64,000 nucleotides of DNA, from positions 17,350,053 through 17,414,052 of the forward strand of contig JAZAYU010000002.1 in the NCBI GenBank assembly GCA_038501625.1, given 5' to 3'. A program made the position numbers and the translations under genes. Source of the DNA: Corbicula japonica. Taxonomy: Eukaryota > Mollusca > Bivalvia > Venerida > Cyrenidae. A model generated the notes under the pieces. The model did not search any database. It saw only the letters and a program-made list of their open reading frames with translations, and had not been told where the DNA came from. Below are positions 11,091-22,720 of this stretch, piece by piece (position 1 is the stretch's first letter; the number at the start of each line of letters is the position of its first letter).

Positions 11091-11290
11091 TTTTAACTCT
11101 ATAGGGGTGGATGGATCTCGACGGTGGATGGGTGAACCCCTTATGGTCTTTGTATCGTCAATTGTTTGTTGTGCGTATTTGAAAGTGGACTTTTATAAAC
11201 ACATGCTCTCTCTTCCTCTCTGTCATTTTGCTGTGTGGAGAGGCAAAGTTTTCTGAGTGTGGCTATTCCTGATATGCATGTTTCACTTGG
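11091..11290 (+). repeat. Second retroelement 3' tail in tandem
   Basis: Immediately after copy 1's tail a more diverged tail follows, again with TCAATTGTTTGTTG, a CTCTCTCTTCCTCTC run, GTGTGGAGAGGC and TCCTGATATGCATG. Tandem tails suggest insertion beside an older copy or template jumping. Confidence 0.75.
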
Positions 11291-11763
11291 TTAAAATATA
11301 CAGGTGGTGTATTTTTTGAATTTAGAAGAAAAAATATTTTTTATATCATGAATACAATTAACAACTTTATAATTTATTTTTGAAAAGCAAATGTCTAGCA
11401 GAAGATTGGGCCATAAGCTGGTCAAGTATTATTAAATAAGTACTTTAAATTTGGTGACTATGCTTTAAAGTGACTAAAACTACAGTTTCACAAAGTTCTG
11501 CTTTCAATTTCAAAGGTCATTGCGAACACTTGAATTCTATTTTACAAGAACATGTATGTATTTGCAAGTTGTCGCATAGCTTCTATCAATAAGAACAACC
11601 AAAATAAGATAACTGTCGTGTTAAGAAAAGAAAATTTCCACTACACTGTTTTCTGTAAAAAGTGCATTTCAATTTCTCCTGTGTGTCACATCACCGGTCT
11701 AGTTGTTAACTAACACACTGTACCTACATATCTTCTCATCACCTGGTTAATATAGAAACGATT
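11291..11763. other. 3' flank of the ankyrin-cGLR pseudogene
   Basis: No coding signal. The part nearest the gene (11660-11763, read on the minus strand) resembles the sequence after the second gene at 28800-28900: both contain ACTAGACCGGT/ATTAGACCAGT followed by ACACAGGAGAAA/ATACAGGGGAAA. The duplication therefore included 3' non-coding sequence, and neither gene is simply a bare coding retrocopy. Confidence 0.55.
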
Positions 11764-14469
11764 TCATGTTGCCATGTCCGTTTTAGATAACTCTATTAGA
11801 TATCTAAGAAGTTTTAAGGGTTGTTTAGCAATGTCCCCAACTCTTACGTATTTTCCGGTTCCTTCAATAACCAATAAGATCTTTGACGAGTCGAAGTACG
11901 TAGGCATGTTTTTTTCTTCAAAACACTTTTCAAATTTTTGCAATATTTTTTCGGCCCATAACATTGTAATATCATATAGCTCTGTTGCACTATCGTCAGT
12001 TAAGTTATTAATGCATGCAGGTAAAGCAGGTTTTTAGACGGTAGCTTGTAATCGGAGAGTATGATTTCAGTCCACTCTCATTACTTGGACAGGATGAATA
12101 TTTGGATTCAGCTAAAGCTTTTAAAACAATATATGCCTTTTTTATATGTCTTGGTTGATCCTTGATAATTGATTGTTCCAGGCAAGCATAGGAAACACGA
12201 AAAAACTGCATAGAATCCTGACTTCTGTATCTATTTAGTGTTTTAAGTACAACGGATACTTTGTTGCGAAGAGCTCTATTTTCAACTTCAGACAATTGTT
12301 CTGTGCGCTTCTTTTCAGGATTCAAGCTTTCAACCCAAATTGTAGGAACAATATCTATATCTACTGCAAACATTTTTGCTTGTTGACCAAAATAGATAAT
12401 ACTGAGGTTTGATAGGCTGTAATCTATTTCGTTCAACAATTTACGACAAGCTATATTAGAAAATTTTGATCTTGATGATTCTATAATGTTTTCTACCTCT
12501 CTATTGATGAGTCCGTAAAATAGTTCGAACAAACGTTTGCAGGTAAGGAAACCGTCTAAGGTAACAAACGAAGAAAACTTCGGTAACAGCTCCTCATCTT
12601 TTAACTTAAGTTTGACAAAACCCGCTGGAAAATCCGGAGATGTCACCGGTACAAAAGCCTTCTCGAATTCCTCAAGATTAAACAGATAGTCAAACTCATC
12701 AGGTACCCCTACCTTTGTGCCCTCGAAAACACTTCCAGCTAAATGTAATTCACATCGAAAAAGGGGTTCTATACTGGAGACGTTCGTTGCTACATCTTGC
12801 ATTAAAGAGTGTATTACTTCTTGTACAACTATATTGTCTTGAATGTTGTAAAAAAGTCCCATGTTGGTCGATCTTAGGGTGATGTCTATAAATCTCTTCA
12901 ACATTTTCTCATGCTTTTTTATGTGTTCCAAATGATCGGTCATATCGACATGTTCATCAGTATCATGAACTGAACTGATAAGAGGGCATGCAACTAACGG
13001 ATCTGTTCCATGACACACCAGTTGTAATCCACTTTAAAGGTCGAGTGGTTTAAGAGATTTATACGATTTTAACAAAATAGCAAAGTCATCAAAGTGTAAT
13101 ATATTTGCAAGATCTGATGGCGTTTCTCCGAGGTTATCCCTTAGGTTTAAATCTGCACCTGCCTGCAATAAAGTCTGTGAAACCAGAATTTCCCTTTCCC
13201 AGACAGCCCAATGCAAAGGTGTTGATCCAAAGTTGTCTTGAACATTGATGCAATACCCCCTTTTTAAAGATATACGAATAATCACATATGCCATATGGAA
13301 AAACCTGCATGACCAGTGTAACGGAGTAGCACCAGTATTTGTGCGTTTTGTCACATCGGCACCTAAATGTATCAAGGCCCCTAGTACAAGTAACTCGTTT
13401 CGTACTGTAGCTATATGCAAGGGTGTTACTCCATAAACGTCCGCTTCATTGATGACAATATTCCACTGATGAAACATTTCGATTATTTCAACCCGCCGGT
13501 CTATATCTTCATCCGTATAATCATTATCTATTTGATGAACAGCATAAAACAATTCGTTTCTTCCTGAAAAATCTTTTCTGTTGACAAGGATTCCATACTT
13601 CTGCATTTCTTTTAACGCGTCACATGTTGTATCTTCCGACATGAGTGCATGGTGGATTGCAGTTCGCCCTTTGAAATCAATGTCATTAATGTCTATCCCT
13701 CTTTCTATCAGTAGCTTGAGTGACTCCGAATAACCAACTAATTGGTTATTACATGCAAGCCCGTGCAGCAAGCTTCCACCTAATCTGTTTCGACTTTTAA
13801 TATCGGCTCCATTTTCAAGAAGATATCGTATAGAACCAGTGCAAGCTATTTTGGCCATAAGATGAAGTGGTGTATCATCGTTATTATCTAAACTATTAAC
13901 CGAAACGCCTTTACTGATCAATTTTTCAACCAGCCGAACTCTTTCGGAATCATCTATTCGCTCACTTGCCAAATGAAGAAAACCTCCGACAGTACGGATA
14001 TCAACCTCATGAATATCAGCGACAGAATCGAATCAAGTAGATTGATGACATTTGCATATGGTATCGATCCCTGCGTCATAGACAGCATAAAGTCTGTATT
14101 ACCGCTTTTGCCCTTGTAATTTATATCGGCACCATTTTCTATTAATAATACTGCGATTTTCTCAGCTTTAGATTCATCTAGCAAAATTGCCGTGCTTAAG
14201 ACAGACTGCCTATTATGAAATCCACCTCTATATTGAACACATGCACCAGCTTTAATCAGTAGTTCAGTAATTTCCAAGTTTCCGAGTGATACCGTTTCAT
14301 AAAGTGTTTTAGATATCACGTTTTCATACGATGAATGTCCATCAACTAATAACGTTGATCCTTGCGCAAGTAAGTCTTTAACTTTCACAATATCGTTGTT
14401 AAAAATCGCGACATTTAAAGTTTCCTCCCAGCCGGCCATGTCGACGTTTATACTAACAAACCAGGTCAC
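11764..14469 (-). pseudogene. Ankyrin-repeat cGAS-like (Mab-21) nucleotidyltransferase pseudogene
   Basis: Four minus-strand pieces align in order with the gene at 26057-28785. The N-terminal half has ankyrin units such as DDTPLHLMA, TGATPLHWSC and FGSTPLHWAVW. The C-terminal half is a Mab-21/cGAS-like domain with GSVFEGTKVGVPDEFDYL (GS motif, then E-x-D) and AVDIDIVPTIWV (third acidic residue), followed by FRVSYACLEQS and ITSYRLKTCF. Three lesions disable it: a tandem 5 bp duplication of GAATC at 14025-14034 (frame shift), an in-frame TAA at 13034-13036 where the other copy has Asp, and a deletion of about 40 bp with frame loss at 12008-12030. There is no intron. The best start by context is the second Met (14439, GACATGG). 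The upstream region is conserved with the other copy. It probably once made a nucleotide second messenger in innate immunity, a role inferred from the family. Confidence 0.93.
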
Positions 14470-14645
14470 ATATCATAGATTGTAAATGCAATGATACCAC
14501 AAGGATTTGTTTACGTTACAAGATTAGATAAGGCAAGTTGTAATTATTGTTAAATTCATGTATGTTCATAGGGTTGGTTGTATTTACTCATACATATCTT
14601 AAATGATAAGATACTACTATACACTTCAGCTTAGATTTCTAAACT
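14470..14645 (-). promoter_or_regulatory. Conserved upstream region of the pseudogene
   Basis: Read on the minus strand, it matches the region before the second gene: CATTTAAGATATGTATGAGTAAA, then TTATCTAATCTTGTAA and GTAAACAAAT (14505-14514), with the ATG 36 bp further. GTAAACAAA fits the forkhead (FOX) consensus. That this is a promoter is inferred from conservation and position. Confidence 0.5.
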
Positions 14646-14959
14646 TATCAAAGAATATTATTCAGCTGGTAATATAACAATGTTTAAGCAAAGGTGGGTG
14701 CTGAAAACTGCCATAAATGCCAAGATACTTTTAAAATATGCGAGTTATAATTTAAATTTGAAACACATATTAATCATTCGATATCTTTTATTGACGGCAG
14801 ACACAAGGAAAGTTTAACACTCGAAAATATAATAAATTAAACTTAGTTGATATTAACAACGAATACAGATTGATGAAAACAATTAATGTATATCAGTGAA
14901 TAATAACCACTTGTTAAAAACACAGTTTTTATATTTCAGATTGACAACTTTTCATGAAC
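14646..14959. other. AT-rich intergenic sequence
   Basis: No gene, RNA or repeat recognised. Confidence 0.5.
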
Positions 14960-15622
14960 AATAAAAGGAGTAAAAACCTAGAGGTCAAAACAAATGAAAG
15001 AATTTAACACGGTAATTATCCTTATAGTTACAGTATGTAAAAACTGAAAGCGAAAGAAATGTCAAGCTTGATGTCATGTTATGTTTAAGAATGAATGCCA
15101 AATGATGGTGTTCAATTACGCATGCTCATACATTTAGGAGTTACAAACAGAAAAAACATGAGCAGGTTGTCTGACAGTAATATTTAAGAAATATACCAAA
15201 GAAAGATAACTCATTCGATATTTACGTTATCACTTGACGAGCGATATCCCGTGTAGTACATGTTGTGTAGACACTACTGATTTGATACAAAACTATTAAT
15301 ATTAAATATAAATGTCAGCAAATACTGGAAATAAGTTAACATTACCTCAATTTATTTGCAAAATTAATTGAATATTTCCATTTCGAAGGACCAAAAATAC
15401 GAAGCAATTTATCGGGCATTGTATATTCAATGAAGAAAACTTGCAATGGGTAGATTAAACTAGCTTTTTACGAAATTTAATTCTATATGTAGAATAAACC
15501 CGACGGCACATACCTGTGAACAACTTTAAAAAGATATTACTGGCCAAGATTAACTATTATTTTGGAAAGAAAACTGATCATTCTTATTTGGTTAAATTGG
15601 CGTACGTCTCAAACTCTACAGT

Positions 15623-16256
15623 TGTTGGAAATTATATGTGATAACTCGCCATTATAAGTGACGTTCACCCTGGCGTCAAACGTTACTTCCGCCCAGAGTA
15701 TATTTAAGGATTGAATCGATAGTTGATGGTTTCCATTTGGGTATGGAAAACAGTTGGGTTGTTTAAAGTGTGTGAAGCCCGAAGGGTTTCACGCGTACTT
15801 TAAACAATCCAACTGTTTTTCATACCCAAATGGAAACCATCATATATTGATTCAATCCTTATATTTACACTCATTAATAATCTAATTAATACAGAAATCA
15901 CTAGAAGAATTCGTAATATTACGGCTTTTTCGAATGGCTGTTGGAACAGCTACGTTGACGACAAAGTGAATGACGGCACGCTTTTTCGCAGCAACTCGTG
16001 GCAAAACGTGCGTGCAAGGCGACGTCACACGTCAAAACATCGTGCAACGTCCAATAAATTGTGAACGGCTCTACTGTAGCTACGCCTTTTAAATAATACG
16101 TCACACTGTTTACCATTAGAACTTATGATTAGTTAGATGAATAAGACTTCATCGTAGAGGATGAAGTTGAAGTGTAAATATAACGTCGTCAACATTAAAA
16201 GGTCGTTCCTGGGACCGCTTTGTGTATTTATATACATAACTAGTTTATTCCCCACA
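15623..16256 (+). repeat. 5' LTR of the BEL element, with internal rearrangement
   Basis: The outer 60 bp and last 80 bp match the 3' LTR, but the middle differs. It holds a foldback (15700-15870) and sequence with GCAGCAACTCGTGGCAAAAC that resembles 59460-59510. A TTGGTGTCGTGACC motif just after the LTR is a probable primer binding site. Confidence 0.82.
15700..15870. mobile_element. Foldback MITE nested in the 5' LTR
   Basis: The arms are near-perfect reverse complements: ATTTAAGGATTGAATC, GATGGTTTCCATTTGGGTAT and TTGTTTAAAGT on the left are mirrored by ACTTTAAACAA, ATACCCAAATGGAAACCATC and GATTCAATCCTTATAT on the right. Arms are about 75 bp with a loop of about 25 bp. The corresponding stretch of the 3' LTR lacks it, so it probably arrived after the LTR pair formed. 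Confidence 0.85.
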
Positions 16257-16357
16257 TTTTTGGTGTCGTGACCAAAGAATCGTGAACCTTCAAAAGCTAC
16301 AGATTCAACGCGAAGCAAACCGACGAATAATTGATCGTTTCCTCGAGAAATTAGAGA

Positions 16358-18060
16358 TGGCGAGAGATGACGAGCGCTTGACCGACTTTGAAGGGATTCC
16401 GGACACAGAAGAAAAAAAGTAAGCACTCTCGATTCAATTAACGAGAAAATAATTGCACAGACAGATATTGATAATTTGGAAGAAGAAATGTTACAAACAG
16501 ATGAGTATTCTCTGAATGTTGAGTGAAAACTTCGCCACTTCCGCTTGTTCAGAGAACAGAGATTGAACCGCATACAAATTACACCATCACCGTTACATGA
16601 CAGCAGCACAGCAATGCCGATCGCTAATCCCAGTACTCATATGCAGCCGTTATCATCCAATCCATAAGCTAGCATATTATCTAACTCCTCCTTATTCAGC
16701 AGGTTGCCAAAATTGTCTCTGCCTACATTTGGAGATTTATTACATGTACAGTGGCACTAATTCTGGAATTCGTTTAAGTCTACTATCCATCAAAATGTGG
16801 ACTTGACCGATGTTCAGAAATTCAGTTAACTTAAGTCGCAGTTAGGAGGTCCAGCCGCCATGACAGTTATGGGATTTGTACTGACGAATGCTAACTACAA
16901 TCGGGCCGTTGAATTGTTAAAAGATAGATAAGGGCAACAGCACACAATAATTCATATATTCGTGGACTTGAGGTGATGGAACAATGCCAAGATTCATATG
17001 GAAGCCCGACGGAATTCAACACTCATGCTGCAAGTTCCCAATCTAAAAGAGGCATCATTCAAGTATTTGTTATCAGAATCCAAAATTTCATGTTACATCT
17101 TCACATAACTCAGATACCACAATACTGCACACCAGAGAAGAGCGTCCCTACGTACTGCTGAAAACCGCCGTCGGCTAATTAGAATCAGAGAACATTCATA
17201 ACCGAGAAATTAGCAAATGAAATGAATTTACGCCGTACCGGAAGTGACGCCCTACGTTTAGTCTCAGTCTGAAACAGAACTCACCATGTGCGACATTTAG
17301 ATACCGCAAAAATTTGCCTACACACTGACAACGGAGAAAAACTAAAATTGCAAGTAGTTATAGTGCCGACAATCGCCCTCCCTTTTCAAAACAAAGTAAA
17401 ACAGATAGAAGCCAAATTGCCATATTTACGAGGACTCAAACTAGCACATCCGGTAAAACACTGATGACGTATTCTATAGGCCTACTGATAGGCGCGGATT
17501 ATATTGGCATGTCGTTCAAGATAAAGTGATTCTTGGGAGTGGCCCAACAGCCGTGCAGACAAAACTTGGATACTTGTTATCTGGTCCGATCCATCAACCG
17601 AATAATTTGTCACATGCAGACTACGTCATGAATGTCGTAACGTTTCCGAAAGCAGACGACATCGACAAATTTCGGACTTGACAGAATAGAAATTTCAGCA
17701 AACGAAATTGATGATGCATCAAGGGCTGTTATGAAAAATATCATCAGAATCGTGTTGAAATTACGAACGGTCAATGCAAAGATAGGTTACCATGGAAACC
17801 GATTCAAGATCGTCTGTCAAGAACCTTACCCGCCACACATGGGCAAACGAAAATTGATAACTACCGGCAACTTTCGAGAAGGGAGTATTGTACTGCTCTC
17901 AGGGAAAGCAACACCGTCAGCAGACGCAACAAACAGGTAATTGCAATAGGCGATGTGGTGCAGACCAATGACACACAAGCGCCATGGAAGCTGGACGTTA
18001 TAGAGAAACCGATCCGCAATGATCCGAATCGCAAATGGCGTTACAAATAGACTAAGACAT
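16358..18060 (+). pseudogene. BEL/Pao gag-pol remnants
   Basis: Pieces seen in changing frames: a short charged gag-like start (16358-16530); GGPAAMTVMGFVLTNANYN (16843-16900), typical of the DUF1759 region; LPFQNKVKQIEAKLPYLRG near 17380-17435 from the protease/RT linker; LIGADY and GSGPTAVQTKLGYLLSGP (17480-17592), a BEL/Pao hallmark; and an integrase C-terminal segment with PWKLDVIEKPIRNDPNRKWR (17980-18040). The RT and most of the integrase core are gone. Non-coding today. Confidence 0.85.
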
Positions 18061-18357
18061 ATTACAATTATACTAGAAGTTAATCCAGACAAATAATTTC
18101 TGAAAGAAGCGTTTTATTGTTAATATCGCGATACTGGAGTTTTATGAGATTTATTTAGTTGCTCAGTGATTCAATGCAGTTTTATAGAAAGTGACTCTAA
18201 ATAGATTCGTTCACTCTTAATGAATAATATACGACTGATATCTCTGAAATGATTATATATAGAATATTTTACAATTCCAAGTGATATTTTGTGCATGTAT
18301 TTGTATATATGTATTAATAATGTGTATGTTTTTTTTTTCTTTTCGAGGCCCTCAGAA

Positions 18358-18914
18358 TGTTGGAAATTATATGTGATAACGCGCCATTATATGTGACGTT
18401 CACTGACGTCCAATTTGCTTCAGGTGCCTCCGAAAAAGATGTTTTTTAAGGAATATACTCGTTTTACTGGCTAAACGGGGTGGCATATTGATTGTCGATG
18501 TTTGGGTTTGATAACAGCAGTGTCGTTTACAATACATGTTTAAATATATTTTGAATGGGCATAATATGTAGTTTTTTGTAGAAATCTGGGATGTTGCGTG
18601 ATCATTTTCCTGTTTTTACTTTATCTGACGGCCGATGCCAAATGTGTAGGTATGAGAGGAAGGTTAGGGCATCGCTTGATTGTTATATATCGCAAAAGAT
18701 ATATATTAGATCACAATAAAATGAAATTCATACAATCACTAACCTCTCCATGCTGTTTTTTCCGAGCTTGCGATCTACCATTATACTCACAATCTATCGT
18801 TATCCGCGATTCTCATTATCTGGTTACGTACCGTGATATAACTTCGTCAACATTAAAAGGTCAAACCTGGGACCGCTTTGTGTTTTTATATACATAACTT
18901 GTTTATTCCCCACA
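18358..18914 (+). repeat. 3' LTR of the BEL element
   Basis: 557 bp, from TGTTGGAAATT to CCCCACA, followed by the target duplication ACGGT. The last part (CGTCAACATTAAAAGGTC..GGGACCGCTTTGTG) closely matches the 5' LTR. Confidence 0.9.
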
Positions 18915-19117
18915 ACGGTACAGACAGTTTGTTTGTTCGTTTTAGGTTAAATTAATAAAATCTAAATGGTACTTGTCAATCCAAAAAGACGGCCATAAAT
19001 CGAGTCATTTTGACGTCATAAGTTAAAGAATAAGGAAACAATAAAACAATAGCTTCGACTGTGCATGCTGAATCGACTTTTTTAAATATTATATATAAAT
19101 AGTTTTATATTAATATA

Positions 19118-19200
19118 ACCCTACAATGGAAATCGAACCTCTGCGGCGACAGCGCCTAGCCGCATAACTTCAAACAATCCGCCAATTAAGCTAGAATGTG
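19118..19200 (-). repeat. tRNA-like sequence in segment A
   Basis: On the minus strand, TAGCTTAATTGGCGGAT (A-box-like) is followed about 45 bp later by GGTTCGATTTC (B-box-like). A diverged copy sits in the same place in segment B (32285-32370). It carries the GGCTAGGCGCTGTCG string also found in the SINE pieces at 34855, 37330 and 39855. Probably a SINE remnant, not a working tRNA. Confidence 0.6.
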
Positions 19201-19379
19201 TTAAAAATAAACGTAGTTTTCATAAGTTCTAAATTATAGATTGTTTTATCAAGTTAACTCATACGATCCGAAACACAAACATAATATCCGGAACACAATC
19301 ATACTAAAACAGAAGTATAATTACTTTATTTTGTTTCAAATTACCTCTTCAAGACCTTATCCAGGCGCTCACATTTTTA

Positions 19380-20239
19380 TTGGATAATATTTATTTGAGA
19401 TTTGGTACATCTATTTATAAACAAGTAATAGGCATTCCAATGGGTACAATTGTGCACCCCTTGTTGCTGATCTGTTTTTATACTGTTATGAAAAAGATTT
19501 TATGTTATCTCTTTCTACCGAACATCAAGATGATATTATTACAGCTTTTAACAACACCTCGAGGTACCTTGATGATTTATTAAATATAGATAATAACCAT
19601 TTTCCATCACTGGTTAATAAGATTTATCTTAAAGAACTACAACTTAATAAAGCGAACACTTCAGAAAAGCAAGCAAACTTCCTTGATTTAAATCTATCCA
19701 TCGAAAATGGTTACGTCACTACTAAAATTTATGATAAAAGAGATGATTTTAATTTTAATATAGTAAATTTTCCGTTTCTAGACGGCGATGTTCCTCGTGC
19801 AACTTCTTACGGGGTTTGTATCTCTCAGCTTGTTCGCTTTTCAAGAGCTTGCAATGATGTGAATGATTTCAATGAACGTAATCTTTGCATTACAGAAAAA
19901 CTTTTAAAACAAGGTTATCGGTATCACAAATTAAGGAAAACCTTTTGCAAGTTTTATCGCCGATATCCAGATCTAATTCATAAATACAGCTGCAGTTTAA
20001 AATCACTATTGCAACAAGGAATTTCACAGCCAGTTTTTTATGGAGATTTAATTTATAAACTTAAGAAGATAAAAGGCGATAGTAATTTCTCCCAGTTATT
20101 CGTAAAAACCATCTGTAAATTTAAAAAGAAAGGTTACCAACATGATATTTTACAGCGCTCTGCAGGCCTGGTGATTAACCCATCTACAGTTGATCATTAT
20201 GCTTACCTCTTTGGTTGCACGACGGTGGCAGGGGTGTAA
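19380..20239 (+). pseudogene. YLDD-type reverse transcriptase, C-terminal two thirds
   Basis: The RT domain runs from the stretch before GIPMGT to VINPSTVDHYAYLFGC. Visible motifs are GIPMGT (motif 4), RYLDDLLNIDNNHFPS (catalytic YxDD box), LQLNKANTSEKQANFLDLNL, FPFLDGDVPRATSYG and LLKQGYRYHKLRKTFCKFYRR (a basic thumb-like region). One base is missing near 19446, just before the CAPL residues, which splits the frame; from 19502 to the stop at 20237-20239 it is open (245 residues). The absence of an N-terminus marks it as a dead copy. Penelope-like affinity is likely but not proven; no GIY-YIG endonuclease is seen. Confidence 0.82.
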
Positions 20240-20439
20240 GAGTTTTTGAAGGTTTATGGGGAAATCTTTTCTTTAAAGAACCTAGAAGCTCGATTTGTTT
20301 CTTGTATCCCTGTCATCGTGTTCTTGCTGATTTTACTCCAGGTTCTCTGGTCTCGGAAAGATCATTGAGTACCCGCCCTTTGGCTTTACAATGCGATTAA
20401 TTCTTATGTTTATATCTTTGTATGCTTTTGCATGCAACA

Positions 20440-20752
20440 TTGTTGAGCTGATAGGTGGGTTGGAGTTATTTCACCAAGACAAATTGTACTTGTTTTGTGA
20501 TACGAGAACCTGTTGGGGCAAGTGTGAGGTTGGTGCACCCTAGAACCTGGTTTTAACCCCCAGTGGCAATTTGTTTTGCCACTGACCGTTCCAAGGCGGT
20601 TCTCTTCTTCGTTAATTGTTTGTGGCGTCCTATTTTCATTGACATACGTATATAAAACATGCGCTCTCTCTCTTCCTCTCTTCTTTTTCGCTGCGTGGGG
20701 AGGCTGTGTATTTTGAGTGTGGCGATTCCTGATATGCATATATTACTTTTTT
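20440..20752 (+). repeat. 3' tail of retroelement copy 2
   Basis: Reference copy of the tail: TTGAGCTGATAGGTGGGTTGG, ACCCTAGAACCTGGTTTTAA, GCCACTGACCGTTCCAAGGC, a CT-rich run, TGCGTGGGGAGGCTGTG, GATTCCTGATATGCATATAT. Other tails lie at 10740, 11091, 29850 (minus), 34232 (minus), 47690, 49665 and 61225. Confidence 0.88.
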
Positions 20753-22211
20753 TTCAAGAAGGGTGGGTTTGAACATACCAAACAATTTTTATACAAAATG
20801 TTATTTTTTTCACACCGTTCACAGTATCTCCTTTTTCCTAAATCATGAGATCCTATATTTTAACGTAAGAGTCTCAAACAAAATATTTTACTATTAAATT
20901 ATTTTTTTTAGTTTAGTTGTGTGGAAAGTGCTTTATTTTGACACCCAGATTAGACAACAAAGCAGGTACCACATTTAATTACCATTCTAACAATATTCAT
21001 TTTTTTCAACAATTGTCTCCTGTAATTATCAATATTCATCTGTTTATAACAATATAATAACTGTATTTTTTTACAATTGTTAAAAAACGATAATTATATT
21101 TTCACACCTCATCACCTCCTGCACACTATGGTGTACAATTTTGAGCGACCTTAACTACGTTCAAAGGACGTTACTGATAACAGCACTAATTGATTGTATG
21201 GACGGAAATTTTACAGCCACCACAATGAACAAACAACTCTACTGTGATATTCTAAAAAATGAAAAAAGAAAATAAATTGCACACACAGAAGTAAAAACGC
21301 AGTGTTTAATGGCAACTGATAAATGAAAACACTACAGATTACTTTTTTCAAATTACCCCCTTTCATTAAAATAAAAAACACAATAAAAACCTTCATTTGC
21401 CACAACCAAACAAAACCTTTTATATATTTTGTTAAGACAAGTTCCAAAAACACATTATGGTTATCAACTTCCTGTAGATAACTGCGTAAAACGGAATCAG
21501 CAACGAAATGGGAGTTCCCCTTAATATTTTGCGGAAGTTTCTTCTTGTGTTCACTACTATGACTAAGTATACATAACAGAAAAATGTTCATTGTCCTCTG
21601 TAGGCCCACTTTCATACAACAATCAATAAATTTAATATATTGAAAGCGAGAGAGTATTCAACCAATTATCATTTTATTATTTATCTAATAAGAATTCTAA
21701 TAACTAGTTACAGTATTCGGTCACGGTGACGGGTATTTCCCGACAAATCTGGCGAGAACTGCTTTCTATGAATTAAATATCAGTCCTGAGCCTCAAACAA
21801 CGTAACTGTTCATGCATATTCAAGTGGACTGGTATAACAGTACTAAATCTTTTAAGTAATCCTGCTGTCCTCAATATAAAAATGAAATACCATTTTCATG
21901 AAAAAAAATTAGTTTGGGATACTTTAAGAGCGAACAACCCATCATAAACATATGCTCTAGGCATAGTCGTTGGCTTTTAAATTAATTAAACTTTTAATTT
22001 GCGAACTTTAAAGTATCATTTGGCAAGAATTCGCCAATAGTCTTTTAATTATATTTATTGTTTATTATAATAAATAATTTTACTAAAAATAGAGTTTACC
22101 TTAATTTTGCAAATATAACAAGTACACTAATAGACATTTGCGAATTTAAGTAGAAACGGAATTTTGAGACCGAATCAGAGATTTGACTAAGGGGTTTTCT
22201 CAAACTTCTGA

Positions 22212-22720
<509 letters not shown>

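Larger units (their letters stand above)
15623..18914 (+). mobile_element. BEL/Pao LTR retrotransposon, heavily deleted
   Basis: Two LTRs (15623-16256 and 18358-18914), both starting TGTTGGAAATTATATGTGAT and ending TTTATTCCCCACA, bracket about 2.1 kb. A 5 bp target duplication flanks it (ACAGT at 15618-15622, ACGGT at 18915-18919). The paralogous segment B is unbroken at the same place (CTCTACGGTATAG, 32078-32090), an empty site. The interior is a dead polyprotein. Confidence 0.93.
19355..20752 (+). mobile_element. Retroelement copy 2, 5'-truncated, with target duplication
   Basis: It starts within the RT region at CCTTATCCAGGCGC and ends after the 3' tail. It is flanked by TTCAAGA at 19348-19354 and 20753-20759. 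Segment B has the unoccupied site (TTTCCAGGA, 32507-32515). The 5' truncation with a short duplication shows target-primed type insertion. Confidence 0.88.
14960..22110 (+). repeat. Duplicated segment A (partner of 31070-34070)
   Basis: Three blocks (14960-15622, 18915-19354, 20753-22110) match 31070-34070 in the same orientation. Shared landmarks are AAAGGAGTAAAA..GGTCAAAACAAATGAA at the left, TACAGACAGTTTGTTTG in the middle, and GATAACAGCACTAATTGATT and CAAACAACGTAACTGTTC at the right. The blocks are split by the BEL element and by retroelement copy 2. The sequence at 20870-21150 is replaced by other sequence in the partner. The 134-residue minus frame at 21211-21615 lies in this repeat and is not a gene. 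Confidence 0.88.

Noticed and set aside
20440..20480. Possible hammerhead ribozyme core near CTGATAGG / CTGATGG in the retroelement tail
   Set aside because: Penelope-like elements can carry hammerheads, but the required GAAA and flanking stems are not visible here.
21211..21615. 134-residue minus-strand frame
   Set aside because: It lies in duplicated segment A, the matching stretch in segment B is not clearly open, and the sequence has no domain.
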